DNA from: Adiantum capillus-veneris
Taxonomy: Eukaryota > Streptophyta > Polypodiopsida > Polypodiales > Pteridaceae
Assembly (NCBI GenBank): GCA_014529385.2
Contig: CM043954.1
Location: 91,169,747 to 91,233,746, forward strand
DNA: 64,000 bases
Direction of reading: 5' to 3'
Shown: positions 34,998 through 47,137 of the stretch, piece by piece
Numbering within the stretch: the first letter of the stretch is position 1
How the letters are laid out: each line of letters starts with the position of its first letter
Position numbers and translations under genes: made by a program
Notes under the pieces: model-generated
The model's database searches: none
What the model was told of the DNA's origin: nothing
Seen by the model: only the letters and a program-made list of their open reading frames with translations

Positions 34998-36320
34998 TGT
35001 TGGAATTAGGGTTTCCAGAAAACACACACAGGTTGGAGAAGACAAAGGAACTCAAGGTACAAAACAGAGAATGTATTACTTAGTGTGCAATGTAAAGATA
35101 AGACAGCCCGAGAGTGATGGATGTATATACAATGCACGGGAGGAAAAACCTCCTAATGAGGGAAAAATTTCCCTGGCAATCCTAAGTGTGTTCACACACA
35201 TCACTACCACAAGTATATGGTAGCAAATCCCCCCTGACGTGATGTGGTGAATGAGAGCTAGCACATAGAGTAGAGGGAAGTGTCATGCATAAATCATGTT
35301 TATCTACAATAGTAATAGGATGATTTGTAACAATTTTAGAAACCCCCATAGTCTGTACATTTGCCTCATTGGAATTAACATTCGAACTTCCACCACTGAA
35401 AAGAGGCACCAAAGTGACATAAATGTCTTAGCTCACATCACTTCCTCTAGTACATGACAGCACAAGGACTGAGCAAAATCTTCCACAAACACAAAACCAA
35501 AATATGATCTGTTTGCGGGCAATTTCACTTGTAACCTTTTCTTTCAACAAAAATAACTAGCAAAAATACATTTGACAGGCTTATCATCCAGTTTTGGCAC
35601 CAAATCATAAGCCAAACAGCTAAAAACATGCATGTGCTCAATAGAAGTCTTTCTATAATGCCATGCTTCATAAGGAGTCATAGGGGGTTGCAAAGCTTTT
35701 GTAGGACACATGTTAAGTACATAAGTGGCATACATGATTCTCTCAAGCCAAAACAAATGCGAAAAAGCTTGACTTTTGACCATACATTATGCCATTTTCA
35801 TAAGTGACCTGTTTTTCCTCTCATCAACACCATTTTGTTGAGGCATATAAGGCATTGTACATTGGTGTTTTATCCCACGACTAGCCAGAAATGCATTAAA
35901 TTCATGAGACATGTACTCCCCCCCTTGATCAGAACGAAGGGTGTCCATAGTACATTTTGAGACATTTTCAGTCATAGCCAAAAATTGTTTGAAGCACATA
36001 AGCACTTCGTACTTAGCTTGAAGTGGATATACCCATGCATGCCTGGAGAAGAAAGTGAGCAGGTGTGTGTTGGAGCTACTGGTGACTAAGCCCGGGAGGA
36101 TGCAACCTGATCTAATACCAATTGTTGGAATTAGGGTTGCAAGAAAACACACACAATTGGAGAAGACGAAGGAAGATCAAGGCACACAATAGAGAGTGTA
36201 TTGGAAAGATAAGATATACCTAGAGTGATGGGAAAATATACAACGCACGGGGAAATAACCTCCGAGTGAGGGAAAAATGCCCCGGTGGTCCTAAATGTGT
36301 TCACACACATCATTACCACA
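34998..36320 (-). mobile_element. Internally deleted Ty1/copia element with two LTRs
   Basis: Direct repeats 34998-35211 (3' LTR) and 36123-36320 (5' LTR), about 85% alike by eye, start TGTTGGAATTAGGG and end ACCACA as written on the plus strand, so on the minus strand each runs TGTGGT...CCAACA. Next to the 5' LTR the minus strand reads TGGTATTAGATC, an initiator-Met-type primer site. A polypurine AGGGGGG tract lies just inside the 3' LTR. The interior is only 911 bp and retains only integrase. Flanking pentamers (GAGAG and TGTCT) do not match, so an intact target duplication is absent. Confidence 0.8.
35544..36120 (-). pseudogene. Ty1/copia integrase in the deleted element
   Basis: The minus-strand reading gives HAWVYPLQAKYEVLMCFKQF, LRSDQGGEYMSHEFNAF, GIKHQCTMPYMPQQNGVDER, then FWLERIMYATYVLNMCPTKA and PPMTPYEAWHYRKTS. 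These are hallmark copia integrase boxes: RSDxGGEY with the second Asp, PQQNGVxER with the catalytic Glu, and TPYEAW. The two frames, 36152-35787 and 35783-35544, are separated only by a stop/junction. Protease, RT and RNase H are absent. Confidence 0.85.
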
Positions 36321-36625
36321 TGTCTATGTTAATAGAAAGACTTGATATGGAGGTTTACATGCTCATGATCCATGTTTATCTTGGGTATTGGGGTGGATTG
36401 ATAGGTTGCATTTCTCTCCTTTGCATTCCTAATGGCTTCCCATAATTCATTAAGCCATAGTTTCTCAAATTTTGGGACATGTGCTATTGGATATGACCTA
36501 TTGTCATTTGTGTCGTTTGTAATGCATAATTATTCATTTAAGTATTTGGTTCAATCTGGATTCATGGTTATTTTTGAAGTTTTATTTTTGGTGCATTAAC
36601 AATTTGTAGTAGATTTTTTGCTTCC
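36321..36625. other. No recognised feature
   Basis: Spacer between the deleted copia element and the second gag-like remnant. Confidence 0.25.
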
Positions 36626-37400
36626 ATGTTTCTTTGTGGTCCTGGTTCTATTTTTGTTTGGGGATATGCTTCCTCCATTTTCTCTTTAGGTGTCTCAAGA
36701 TCAATTCTCCGCCATTTTCTTTTGTTTAGCTATGGGATATGGGCAAGTTCCATCAAGGGTTGTGCAATCTCTATTAAATTTTTACACATTTTCCACCTTT
36801 GTTTTTCAATTTCAAAAAAGGGACGTGTCATCTGTCTTTTTTCTAGCATCTGGTTGATTTTGTGTCTAGTTTCATATACTTACAATAAAGCATCTATTGG
36901 CTTTAAGACTTTGTTGACCAACATAAATCCTCCTAAACAAATTGAACAAATTTTGTTTGGCTCCACTAGTGAAGCTTTCCTTCCCTTGTTTTGTTTCAAT
37001 TGCTCTTGAGCTCGTGAGATCTCTGTGCAATCATGGTTGTTTGTTTTTACTTTGGTGTGGCTTTCATTCTTCCCTCTTGGTTTTCCAATATTTGCGCCGA
37101 GTCCTTATTGATCTATAGCATTTACCTATATGGACACCTTTATGTTATTCTCATCATCTAGGGCTTCCTAAGCTTTATCTCTTGTCACCATGTTGATTGG
37201 AGAAGTTTTCTATTAATCCGATCCACTATAACTTGGTAGGATTCCTACCTTGTTCATTGACGGTTTTTCAACATGTGTTTTTTCTCAATCTAGACAAAAA
37301 CCAAGAAGTATGAACATTTCTCCTTTGTATGGGACAATTTCTATCTGAGTGATCACCTCCACACTCATAGCATGGTCCTATGGGTTGAGGTGGTTGGGTC
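36626..37400 (-). pseudogene. Second leftward gypsy gag remnant with CCHC knuckle
   Basis: Near 37375-37330 the minus strand encodes PCYECGGDHSDRNCPI, a C-x2-C-x3-H-x4-C knuckle of the GGxH type usual in plant gypsy gag. Downstream (37060-36626) comes the V.KV.KPI region shared with 31600-31932. Frames are broken by stops. The capsid part upstream (37400-37848) is only weakly readable. Confidence 0.6.
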
Positions 37401-37848
37401 GGTGGCATCAAATTGGACTTGCTTAGCTAGATATGCCATAGGTTTATATTTAGGTTGGCTACAAACATCAGAGTGCTTTTATTTCCCAAATAATATTTTC
37501 CCTACATTAAGAATCTATTGCATAGCACTTGTTCCTCTAGAGGTGTTTTCAATTCTAGTAGAGTTAGTTTCAAGGTTAGTTTCTGTGGTAGACGTATCAA
37601 TTTCCTTTGTTGCCTCACCATAAGCTTTTCAATTTTCCACAAGTTACAAGGCCACTTTTGTTACTCCTTCCAAAGAAGAAAATCCCTTCAAATGAAGATC
37701 TATTTTAAGCATTGTTTCCTAAGACCTTCAATGAATATCACTACCAATATATCTTCCTATGAGAATTATCTCAACAAACATTTCTCAAGATATTGCTTAA
37801 ATCATAAAGAATTTCCTTTCACTTTCTTATAGTCTCTTTGCTTGAAAG
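37401..37848. other. Decayed probable gag sequence
   Basis: Probably the capsid part of the leftward gag, too broken to assign. Open frames on the plus strand here are antisense. Confidence 0.3.
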
Positions 37849-38071
37849 TGTTGGGGTAATGGCATTGCACCTTTGCCTGGGGCCGAACATTTGATGTCCA
37901 GCCACCCACTATGTGTATATACACATTCCTTATTCTTCATATACATAAAGAATAAGGATATCCTCACCACATTCTTTGAGGTTGCCCCACCCACACAGTG
38001 TGTATTCTATCCTTCTCCTCCCTCGCACTCTGCATGCATCACGCATCGCTTCCGCAACTAGCGCTCTCACA
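37849..38071 (+). mobile_element. Copia-type 5' LTR with adjacent primer site
   Basis: Starts TGTTGGGGTAATGG and ends CTCTCACA. After two bases comes TGATATCAGAGC (38074-38085), one base off the TGGTATCAGAGC initiator-Met primer site. Contains a TATA-like TATGTGTATATACAC and a small inverted repeat (TTCCTTATTCTT / AAGAATAAGGA). No partner LTR found in the window. Confidence 0.6.
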
Positions 38072-39370
38072 AGTGATATCAGAGCTTCTGTTTCGCGGGG
38101 GTGGAGTGTGATGATTGAGACTTCTAAACTCTTTCAAAATGACAAGCATAATTATGGTGGTAGATTCAAGAGAAGAAAGAAGGGAGCAGCTTGGAAACAT
38201 GTACGCATCACAGGTTTGCGAGCGATTTTGCTCGTGTATAAGGAAGCTTCTACGCTGACATTGTGTGCACACAGATTGTAGTGCAAGAAAAGCCCAGATT
38301 GTAGACATGAGCTTAGGCATGTGTATTTAGCTTTTAAATAGCTTGTGTAGCAAGCCATTGCTGAATTTTGCAGAGAAGAAGCAAGAGCAAGAAGTGTTGC
38401 AGCTCGTTTTTTATGTTTTCAACTCCCATAATAACGTCTTTTGCATATCTCTGTCATACAAATTCGGCTAGATATGATCCATGAGTCTAGGTTGGGGTTT
38501 TGGCATGTTCTAGACCTGTTGATCATATCAAAATTTTGAAATTTTGAATATTTATTTTTTTTGCAGCAACCTACAGTAATCTCACTGTATAGAAGATTAA
38601 CAGCTAGGATTCCTACATTACAGACTGTGATGCAGTTTGCATCTTTGTCTATGTATGGCACACTATGGTGCTATTTGAGAGTGAATTCACCTTGCTTTTG
38701 TGTATGCAAGTGATGTTTTGGGATGTGAGTTTCAGATCGTTACACATCTAGATGCAATTTTATGCAAATTGTATGACTGTGTAGGGCATTCCATAGAGTG
38801 GTTTTAGCATGGTTTTGTGTGGGTTTTCTGTGCACACATATGCGGATACGGATTGAGCTATTATAGCTCACAAGTGATAGGTTCAAAGGTATACATGTGT
38901 TTTGGACAAGTGAAGTTTTCCATAGAGTTACTGATGTAGGAGTGACCTTGGTTGACATGCTTATGGTATATGTATGCCATATGTGGATTTGTAATTGAGG
39001 TGGATGGGTCTCAGAAAGGTTTATGCGCTTTTGATTACGATATAGAGGTTTTGTCTTGCTTCTCTACAGTTTTTGAGTTTTTGATGGTTTTTCTTGTATA
39101 TTCTGGTCACCATCGAGTGTGATTTCAAGTGTTGATCCACTCGACTCACCTTTTGTACTATGTGCAGGTAGGCAAGGGCTTGTAGGTCGAGGTGTTTGGA
39201 GTTTGAATTGAGCTTGTGGATATTATTTTTATTGAGCTCTTGAGTGGTGGTGTGTGTGGGTTGGAATTTAAGTAAATTCCTTGTGTGGTGTTGAGTTGTC
39301 TGGGTATGTGAGTGTGCGCACGGTGTCTTGTGCTCCATCAACATCTCTTCTCTCGCTCAAAGCATGCCAA
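38072..39370. other. Leader-like region with an inverted copy at 48480
   Basis: No coding domain. The part 39050-39350 (TTTTTGAGTTTTTGATGG ... GGTGGTGTGTGTGGGTTGG ... TGTGCGCAC) is the reverse complement of about 48480-48780, so the two form an inverted repeat of about 300 bp spaced by 9.1 kb. Confidence 0.6.
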
Positions 39371-40799
39371 CAAAAAAACCAAGACAATGTGGTCTCAAAT
39401 CTCAGACACATACGTAGAATATACCAAGCCATTGTGGGCTCCCTTGTAAATCACTAAGGAACTGCAATGCATCTAGAAAGACTGCTCTCTAAGCAGTATT
39501 TGACACCCAAAATCTACTAACTATCTCACTAAGATCAAACTCCATTTCAGCTCAGGAAAATAGTGCACATGTTCTAGCGTATATAATGTACCATTGGGCA
39601 ATGACAAGCAAACATCTCTTGCACTTGCAATGTCAAACGCCAAACTATCGGCCAAGTGCACACAACCAAAGATTCCACTAGAGAAGGTGCTAAACCACTC
39701 ACGATGCGGTGTGACGTGGAAAACTACATCCTCATCTAGAAACCAATGTGGAAAACTACATCCTCATCTAGCAACCAATGTGGAGAAGTGTCACCTCTAG
39801 TAAGCAGGCGGGACGCTAAAAGAAAACATGACATTATGGTCATTGGCATATGAAGCCACCTCCCTAGAATGTGTAAAACCCTTAGGTACAACATGCATAT
39901 ATCTCCATTGTGGTCTCATACGTCTAAAACAATGGCACCTAATGTGCCTTGTGTGACCAAAATGCCAATAATGCAAGTATCAAACGACTACAAGACCGTC
40001 GTCTCTCATGAGTCATCATTGTTGACTCTTAAATGTCACACATGTATGCTAACAAGATACCAAGAAACCAGAATATGGTGAGAAATCTGGCAAAGCCTCT
40101 CGAGTTCCTTGTAAATTGACCAAAAAACTCAAGTGCAATCTCTACCATAAACCATGCCAAAATGGTAACAAAGTGGGAGATAACTCAACCACTACACAAT
40201 CATGAGAACCATGATCAAATGAATCAAGAATGATTGACACATATACATAAAATAGATCCACAATCTGCTATCTACAGGCATACAATCTAGAACAAACAAC
40301 TCAGCAGAGCATAAAGCGCATAACCATATACACAAGTAGGGAGAAAATAAGCTTAAAAAGCATCCCGCAACAAAATTTTCTACAAAAATCTACAAAATAC
40401 CTGTAAAACACGTGACTGCCTATAAACTGGAGATAAGCTGTAGCCACATGAGCATATGCAACTCTCACTCCCGTGAGAGTGGGTACAAGAGCACTAAACT
40501 ATGTCCAACCTGACAAAACTTGTCAAAGTGGGAGTCAAATTCAACCACTAAACCATTAGAGAGTAAAAGTGGGAGTCAAATTCAACCTCTAAACCATCAA
40601 AGATTAAAGCTGCAAAAACACATAAAGTATGGCGAGAGACTGGGAAAATCCACTAGAGTTTTCCAAAGTTTAGCCATAAACAATCGGCAACACAAACAAT
40701 GCATAAAATGCATCATTGAAGCGGTTTCGACAATGCACAAAACAGAGACTCAATCTCTCATCCACACATGTCATACACCAAGTTCAAAGTGACAACACT
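39371..40799. other. No gene; small tandem repeats
   Basis: About two copies of a 41-bp unit with GTGGGAGTCAAATTCAACC at 40528 and 40569. A 31-bp ACATCCTCATCTAG-containing unit is doubled near 39724-39784. Otherwise unrecognised; probably noncoding parts of the element in 40800-49220. Confidence 0.35.
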
Positions 40800-41230
40800 C
40801 TCCAAAAGTCATCTCTCAAACCATTGCACAGCCTTCACCAAACTTCACTCTGTTGGACTCTTTGGAGTAGCCCCAACCCTAATGGCACCGACGTAGGGTC
40901 ACATAGTCTTGCAGAAAGCCTCACCTTCTTCCCTCAATTCCTTACACGCACACATCCATGGAAACCTCAGAGCTTCCATAGACTCTCCCAAGTGCAAAAT
41001 TTAAGAGACAAAGCTCTCATTCACTCCTCCACACACTCGAAAATAGGACTCAAACACGACGAGAGTGCACTAGATCACCTGTAGGAACCCTGCTTCCTCC
41101 CACATAAAGAGAGGTAAAAGTTCCCATATTTCCCTTCACAATTTCTCCATCATCCTCAACACTCATGTCACCATGAGTGATGTGTCAATTTGAAGCCTTT
41201 TCACACCATTTTTGGTCATTTTTTGGCCTT
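40800..41230 (-). repeat. Direct repeat, partner of 48790-49210 (LTR-like)
   Basis: Both copies carry CACTCTGTTGGACTCTTTGG, AGTAGCCCCAACCCTAATGG, CACTCCTCCACACACTCGAA, GGAACCCTGCTTCCTCCCA and ATGAGTGATGTGTCAATTTG in the same order and orientation. They lie on either side of the leftward gag-like gene remnant. They behave like LTRs (or parts of them) of that element, although clear TG/CA ends and a primer site were not found. Confidence 0.7.
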
Positions 41231-41801
41231 TCGAGCCCCAGTTTTGGCAAGTTTTGACCCCATACGAGCATTTTTCTCAGGAAAAACCCCAAACAAACTC
41301 TAAAACTCACCAAATTTTGTACACTTTATCCTTGATACCCAAATTCCTTTCCCACATCCCCACATTTAATTTTTGACCACTTCTAGGGTGGGGCACTCAT
41401 CACCACAAATCAGGCATCGCAAATAGATAGTTACCGCATGTGCCAGACTTCTCGGGCAGGACGAGGGTGCTCACACCTCCCACTTGCATTATTTACATTC
41501 CAGAAAGCTTAAAAACATTCCCTAGAACCAAAATAATCCAATTGGAACCATATCCAAGGCCTTGATACCCTATCCAGGCATGTACGTATGGTCGATTGTC
41601 GACATGCAAGCATGAATATTTACAATGTGCACACATTGCCCCACATTTGAAACTCAAAACCACTTTTCAAATCTCCCAAATGCATGTATTTACATCCTTT
41701 TGTACATATGACCATGCATATACGCACTACTTTGTACATACCAAAAATGGTTTATCATCATTGCCCAACCCCTAGTTGAGCATTTATGCTCAACACTTGC
41801 C
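41231..41801. other. No recognised gene
   Basis: Noncoding part of the leftward element between the 3' end of its gene and the LTR-like repeat. Confidence 0.3.
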
Positions 41802-42446
41802 TCAAATAGTGACATAAAACTGCAAATGTGACCCCAAGGTTCCTCTTGGATCATATGGAAACTCATAAGCTTGCATTACACCATTTAAGCACCCAAACAT
41901 GCCACTCACACCAAACAGGAAATCAGTTGTTTTCTTACCACAGTGCCACCACCCACCTGGATCCCAAGCTCGATTATAATCTTCTCTAACATTGGTACAT
42001 TCCATCGTGTACCATAAGTCATCACAGCCAGTCAAAACCATAACTACCTCCAAATGCATCTCGTGACTCAAGCTCATCCCATCAATAATCATAAATCTCA
42101 CATCGTCTCCTTGATGCAATAATTTCTCTTCATTTTCCATGCCCAAGAGACCATCACTCCAAGCATTAACAACTCCATTCCAAAAATGAAAATGCTCTTC
42201 AAAAAAACTATCACCAGCATCTTCTTCTTCCACATAAGATGTTTGCCACTTGAAAAGACAAAGGCATGTATACAAAGCCACATAGCACATTATAACCAAG
42301 TCTTCATCATGCCAAACTACCCTAGGACTCACCAGCTACCAATCAGGATCTTCACATATAAAAGGATATGGCCTAAACATACATTGAAGCATATGAAATG
42401 CATCCATCAGATCACCCTACAAGAAAAAGATCACTCTAATCTCCTT
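41802..42446 (-). pseudogene. C-terminal half of a gag-like gene cut by an insertion
   Basis: Minus-strand frame of 176 codons, preceded in the same frame by a few more codons up to the insertion point. It is acidic and Trp-rich (SWPRVVWHDED-like opening, WNGVVNAWSDGLLGMENEEK, GWWHCGKK). The frame on the far side of the inserted LTR element (47138 upward) runs into this one when the element and one GTCTG copy are left out. Function unknown; late part of a retroelement gene. Confidence 0.5.
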
Positions 42447-42604
42447 GTCTGTGTCAGGACAAGGGTCCTACAGGGCAATGCCCAACCTAGGGGGTCAGGG
42501 ACCAGTGCGGACTGGGGATCCGCTTAGGGCAAGTGCTAGGAGCTAGCCTATATAAGCGGTGGTAGGGAGGAGGATCTTAGGTTCAGTTACCCTAGGTCTT
42601 ATAT

Positions 42605-42616
42605 TGGTATCAGAGC
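42605..42616 (+). other. Primer-binding site, initiator-tRNA-Met type
   Basis: TGGTATCAGAGC, the standard plant tRNA-iMet complement, one base after the 5' LTR. Confidence 0.9.
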
Positions 42617-43025
42617 TAAGTTTGGAAGGCAGGGCGTGGTCCTTTCTACTTATCCTTTTTTGCATGTTCATGCAAGCAAGAAAAATTACGAAGCTTGGCT
42701 GTGCGAGCATGGACGCTTAGCAGGCACTGTAGTCGAGCTTGGCTCGTGTGCAGGGCCGCTTGCGGTGAGAGAGGAGGGAACAGAGACCACGGCCAAACAC
42801 AACGAGGGTGGGCTCATCTTGAGCGCGACGGGTTGGGGGACAGTTCACGACACAGCGGCATGTGCTTTTTCTCCTCACAGCTCTCCCCCTCACCTCCGGA
42901 GCCCTCGCGCTGCTTCTCGGATTTGCCATCGCCTATGTAAGCTCCTTTTTTTCACACAAAGGGCGCCCAACCCATTTTGGGTTAGAGGGTAAAAAAAATT
43001 TTACATTCAAGAGATGGTACCCACA

Positions 43026-43031
43026 GCGGGT

Positions 43032-43062
<31 letters not shown>
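43026..43062. repeat. Poly-C tract in the retrotransposon leader
   Basis: More than 30 consecutive C after GCGGGTA. A long homopolymer like this may be mis-sized in the assembly. Confidence 0.9.
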
Positions 43063-43064
<2 letters not shown>

Positions 43065-43240
43065 TCCCTCTTGTGAAGCTCGAGCAAGGCTCGGCATACC
43101 GACAAGGTTTCGAGAATTTTCCAAAAACACCTCGATTTTCGGCGAAGTTTCAGAAATGGCAGAGTCGTCTATGGGGAATTTGAAGGATTGTTCTTCTGCT
43201 ATTTTTTAGAGTTCCGCAGGTCCGGAAGACCAAAAATTGT

Positions 43241-43350
43241 AAAAACTTTGAATTGGGTATTGTAAGTTTTGCACATGTTAAAAACTTTGAATTGGGTATT
43301 GTAAGTTTTGCACATGTTAAAAACTTTGAATTGGGTATTGTAAGTTTTTT
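43241..43350. repeat. 39-bp tandem repeat in the leader
   Basis: Nearly perfect copies start at 43241, 43280 and 43319 (AAAAACTTTGAATTGGGTAT then TGTAAGTTTTGCACATGTT), the last truncated. The short frame it creates on the minus strand is repetitive peptide, not a gene. Confidence 0.9.
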
Positions 43351-43362
43351 GAATTGGGTACT

Positions 43363-46149
43363 GTTATGCCCCAATTGCTTTTGTGCCATCATCATTTTTG
43401 GTACAACCCATCACATCATCTCGGCTTATACGATTTGCCAAAAACATTAAGAGATGCATGCAAGATTACTGAATTAGGTTGTATATGATACACGTGTCCT
43501 ACAAGTTTACGTCTCGCATTACTTTGGACGGTATTGTTTGTTGTGAAAAGCCAAATGCTTGGCCCATTTCACATGAAAAAAGGCTTCTAATTTGTACTCC
43601 GATTAACTCGGCATCAAGAGTAGTTGGCAACCAAGTTGTGGCAACTACATTAATCAGGATATCATCTCATTGAATCCCTACCAGTCTAGCCGGTGCAAGG
43701 CACTTATGGTGTTGACTTTAACGGTTGTCACAGTAGCCACGGGCTTCCGTTTTTGTATGCAAGGCATGCGACCCAGGTGGTATAGAGTACGCTCTCACAC
43801 AATCACTCTGTCAAGGACGATATTAGTTATGCATTGTTTCCCATAATTTTCTTTATGGTTGCGATCAAGGCACAAACCACTAAAAAGAACCTAAAATTTC
43901 TATTGGATTCACTGGCAAGGTGCCCTATTCAATTCATCCCAATATAGTCACTACCCATACACTGTAGATGGTCAAGATTTGCCTTGTGTTCCCTCTCGTG
44001 ATGCGAGCCTCATGCAGTCAGATTGTTGCATGCTTATATGATAAGCTGCCAGTCAGGCATAAGATGTCTAAGAGCACACATGTTGGGCACACACACACTA
44101 GAAGTTAAGGAAATTTCCTCAGCCCAGCATGCTCCTCTTTTCGTTCTCTATCTCTCTCTCCCAGAAAAAAAAAAAAGGAAAATCTTCTAAGAAGCTTTTG
44201 ATACATGTTTTTCTCGTGAGTCAGCTTGAGCCAAGGTGCTCTAACTCACAGCTAGCACGTGGCTAAGATGCTACTCAAATTAGTCTTCATCAGTTCGTCG
44301 ATTGAACACTATTTTGCATACGAACTATGAGCCAAACCGGCTAAGAGCCGTTGTCAGGCCAAGGGTAAGACCCACCTATTGGTATTCCTTGGATGATTGT
44401 TCTCACGATCGAACAACTCTACCCAGTGGAGTACACATTGACGTTAATTGACAAGGAAAAGTCTTTTCATTACAGATGTTTAGGGTGTCATTTTTGCACT
44501 GCATGTTTTCAGTGCGACACTCAAGTTGATTTTTTGCTAATCTTCAACTCACAGCATAGCTGATCCCTACAAGAAAGTATAGATGCAACAATCAGTTGTG
44601 ACAGCATAGCTGTCCATAAGAGCTCGACAGTTCACTTGTGTGGGTCTCTTGCTCTCTCTATAGCACTATGGAGTGTCTATGGACATACTGTTTTGGGGTA
44701 AGACCCGACGGGTGATTGCTACATCACCCCATAGGCATTAAGGATCACAATTTGATATGCACACTTGATCTCTCCCAGTTATACTTTCAAGGAAAGAATT
44801 CCACAATCTACCACACGGTTGACTATGTTGTTTACCGTTATCTGCTAGTTGAGCAGTTCCTACAAAGAGTCTCACCAAGGGGTTTGACTACGTAGATTCT
44901 AATCAAGGGCTTGGATTGCAAAGGCAACACCCAGGATTACCAATGCAATGCTGTTTGTTTTCTTTCAGGTAGGGGACATGCTCCTCTCCATTTGAATACA
45001 GGTAAGTGTACATTACGTTCAAATCTCCAAGTACGCATCTATTGATTTGGTGTTATTCCATTTTTAGTATGCTTTGCTTGGTTTTTCAAAACCTCTAAGT
45101 ACGCTTGACTATTACAGATCCATGCCAAGGGCATGTCGGCACAAAGTATTTTGGGCCAAGTGTCCAATCTCTCTTTCTATCTTATGCTATTACGAACCTA
45201 CTCGTAGGGTTCAATTTGGCACATGTTGTCACATGGGATACAACATGGTCTAGGAACTCAAGGAGTTCGGTGTGTGTGGAGCAAGATAATGAGGGTCCCT
45301 CTCACTCTTGTCGCGGAGTGTTTTGCAATTCCTCCACACACAAGTACATCTTGTACTTGAAGGATGTTCTTTTTTACACATCCTTACATGATACATATTC
45401 CACATGTGAAGAATATGAGTCTCTGAACTGACACTGGCGCCATTATTTCAATAATGTCACGACAAAGTCCCTAGGTGTGCTGGTCACATCTGTTTTCTAG
45501 ACCATTTTTAGCATGACATATCAGAAGCAATTTCGTGGCCAAAAATTGTTGGATACTTAGAATGCCTTGTTAACGTACAAGTACTGCTAAACAACATTAC
45601 AGATGATTTTTTCTACATATAGCAAGGCTATAAGTTGTTAGTGAAAAAGTTTCATTGACTGTACCTAGAAGTGATCAATGTTTCACCTTCTATTGTGATT
45701 GAGACGTTTTAGCAAGGCTTGCAAAAGGTTGCAACTAAAAGTATTTAGTTTCTTTTCAGAACTATTTACATTCCTTTTAATGCATCCTAGGCACATAGCA
45801 TTTGCCATAAGTATTGGCAAGGATCATTATGGATATACAGGTTCGGGTTAGTTTTTTCTACATGCACACTAGGTGTTATGGGCCCTAGTGTTTGGCAAAG
45901 GCTTATTTGGAATGGCATGCATATTCCTTAGGTTGTTGCTTCTGAAGCAGTTTGCACTCTATGTGCACTATCTCTAAGAGACTACTTTTGAGTCTACTAA
46001 TCACCAATAGAGGTCATGGCTCGGTTTGGGAGTTTGTGGATTTTTTCAAGTTAACCACGATGGTTATTTTGGACATTGATGATTCCTCACCAATGTTATA
46101 CACTACTGTGATTCCCTGTTTACCAGTCATCTGGGACGACTGTCTGTAA
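43363..46149 (+). pseudogene. Interior of the inserted retrotransposon, unrecognisable
   Basis: Position predicts gag, protease, RT and RNase H, but no frame longer than about 110 codons and no domain motif survives. Either decay is extreme despite clear LTRs, or the interior was replaced by noncoding sequence. Confidence 0.35.
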
Positions 46150-46955
46150 ACCGTAAGGAAAACACACCTCAGTACTGCCAGTTTTCCAAGGGGATAGGCA
46201 GATTACAAAGAGTAATCTTGTGCTAAAGGATCTCCTAAGAGCATACGTTCGCACAATGCATTTCTGAATAGATGATTTTCTCCCTATTCTAGAATTTGCT
46301 TAAGTACGATTTTTGACTTTGAACACCTCTTGTGGTGGGGTTGGAGATGGTGTCAATACTTTTATACGTCAAGGACTTACCAGGTGTGCTCACAAAGTAA
46401 GTTGGCAAGTAACCTTCATTAGGGATGAACATGTAGTTCTTTGTGTTCCAAACTATTCAAAATTCTAAAACGAGGACATTCCCTATCTACGAACTTTTCA
46501 AAATACTCGGGCGAGTAGGAAATCTATCTTACAACAAGTGCATGAAAAGTTACGCCAAGGTTTCCTTGCATTATTCCAGTACCTTCAGAAGATCTGAAAA
46601 CTGGTTATGCCTTTGGACAACTCTTAGTTGTGGTTACTCCTTTATGGTACTCAAGTGAGTTATAAATGGAGTTACCATTTAGACCCAAGTGACTCTTAGT
46701 TGTGGTTACTCCTTTACAGCACTCAAGTGAGTCATAAATGGAGTTACCATTTAGACCCAAGTGGTTGCAAATGGACAACAATGTTGAAAATCAAGATGTT
46801 GCTCTTGGTTTCATTGAGCCTCCTCACTGCACCAATTATCGGTCATATAGACAACTGGCTCACTTATGGGACGTCAATAAAGAGAACATTAGTATTCTTA
46901 AGAAGATATTACTACTTGTGTTTTCGAGGACGAAAACTATTCCTTAAGGGGGGAG
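46150..46955 (+). pseudogene. Integrase C-terminal remnant of the inserted retrotransposon
   Basis: Plus-strand reading NLVLKDLLRAYVRTMHF, DDFLPILEFA, then WQVTFIRDEHVVLCVPNYSK and near the end RTLVFLRRYYYLCF. This parallels, in order, the integrase end at 34100-34780 (VLEDILRAYL, DYLSILKFSYNS, HQVTFTKEEEVFLRV, LVFLRRNF). Stops and frameshifts throughout. A 60-bp segment TAGTTGTGGTTACTCCTTTA ... GGAGTTACCATTTAGACCCA is tandemly doubled at about 46624-46760. Confidence 0.65.
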
Positions 46956-47137
46956 TAATGTCAAGACAAGGGTCCTACGGGGCAAGGCCCAACCTAGAGG
47001 GTCAGGGACCTAGGCCAAGGGCCGGCTGGACCAGTGCGGACTGGGGATCCTCTTAGGGCAAGTGCTAGGAGCTAGCCTATATAAGGGGCGGTAGGGAGGA
47101 GGATCCCAGGTTCAGTTACCCTAGGTCTTATAGTCTG

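Larger units (their letters stand above)
42452..47132 (+). mobile_element. Complete LTR retrotransposon (gypsy type) with target duplication
   Basis: The 5' LTR is 42452-42603 and the 3' LTR 46959-47132. Both start TGTCA(A/G)GACAAGGGTCC and end CCCTAGGTCTTATA, so the termini are TG...TA rather than TG...CA. GTCTG flanks the element on both sides (42447-42451 and 47133-47137). The initiator-Met primer site TGGTATCAGAGC is at 42605-42616 and a polypurine tract AAGGGGGGAG at 46946-46955. The 5' LTR lacks 22 bases found in the 3' copy; the deletion lies between two GGACC direct repeats. TATATAAG lies in both. It sits inside a leftward gag-like gene. Internal coding has nearly vanished: only the integrase end is recognisable. 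Confidence 0.9.

Noticed and set aside
38074-38281. Small basic frame after the copia-type primer site as a gag start.
   Set aside because: It has no copia gag motif and ends quickly; kept only as possible leader sequence.
42636-43209. Plus-strand frames of 115-118 codons after the primer site, as a gag start.
   Set aside because: Overlapping frames of similar length on both strands, a long Pro run from the poly-C tract, and no gag motif.
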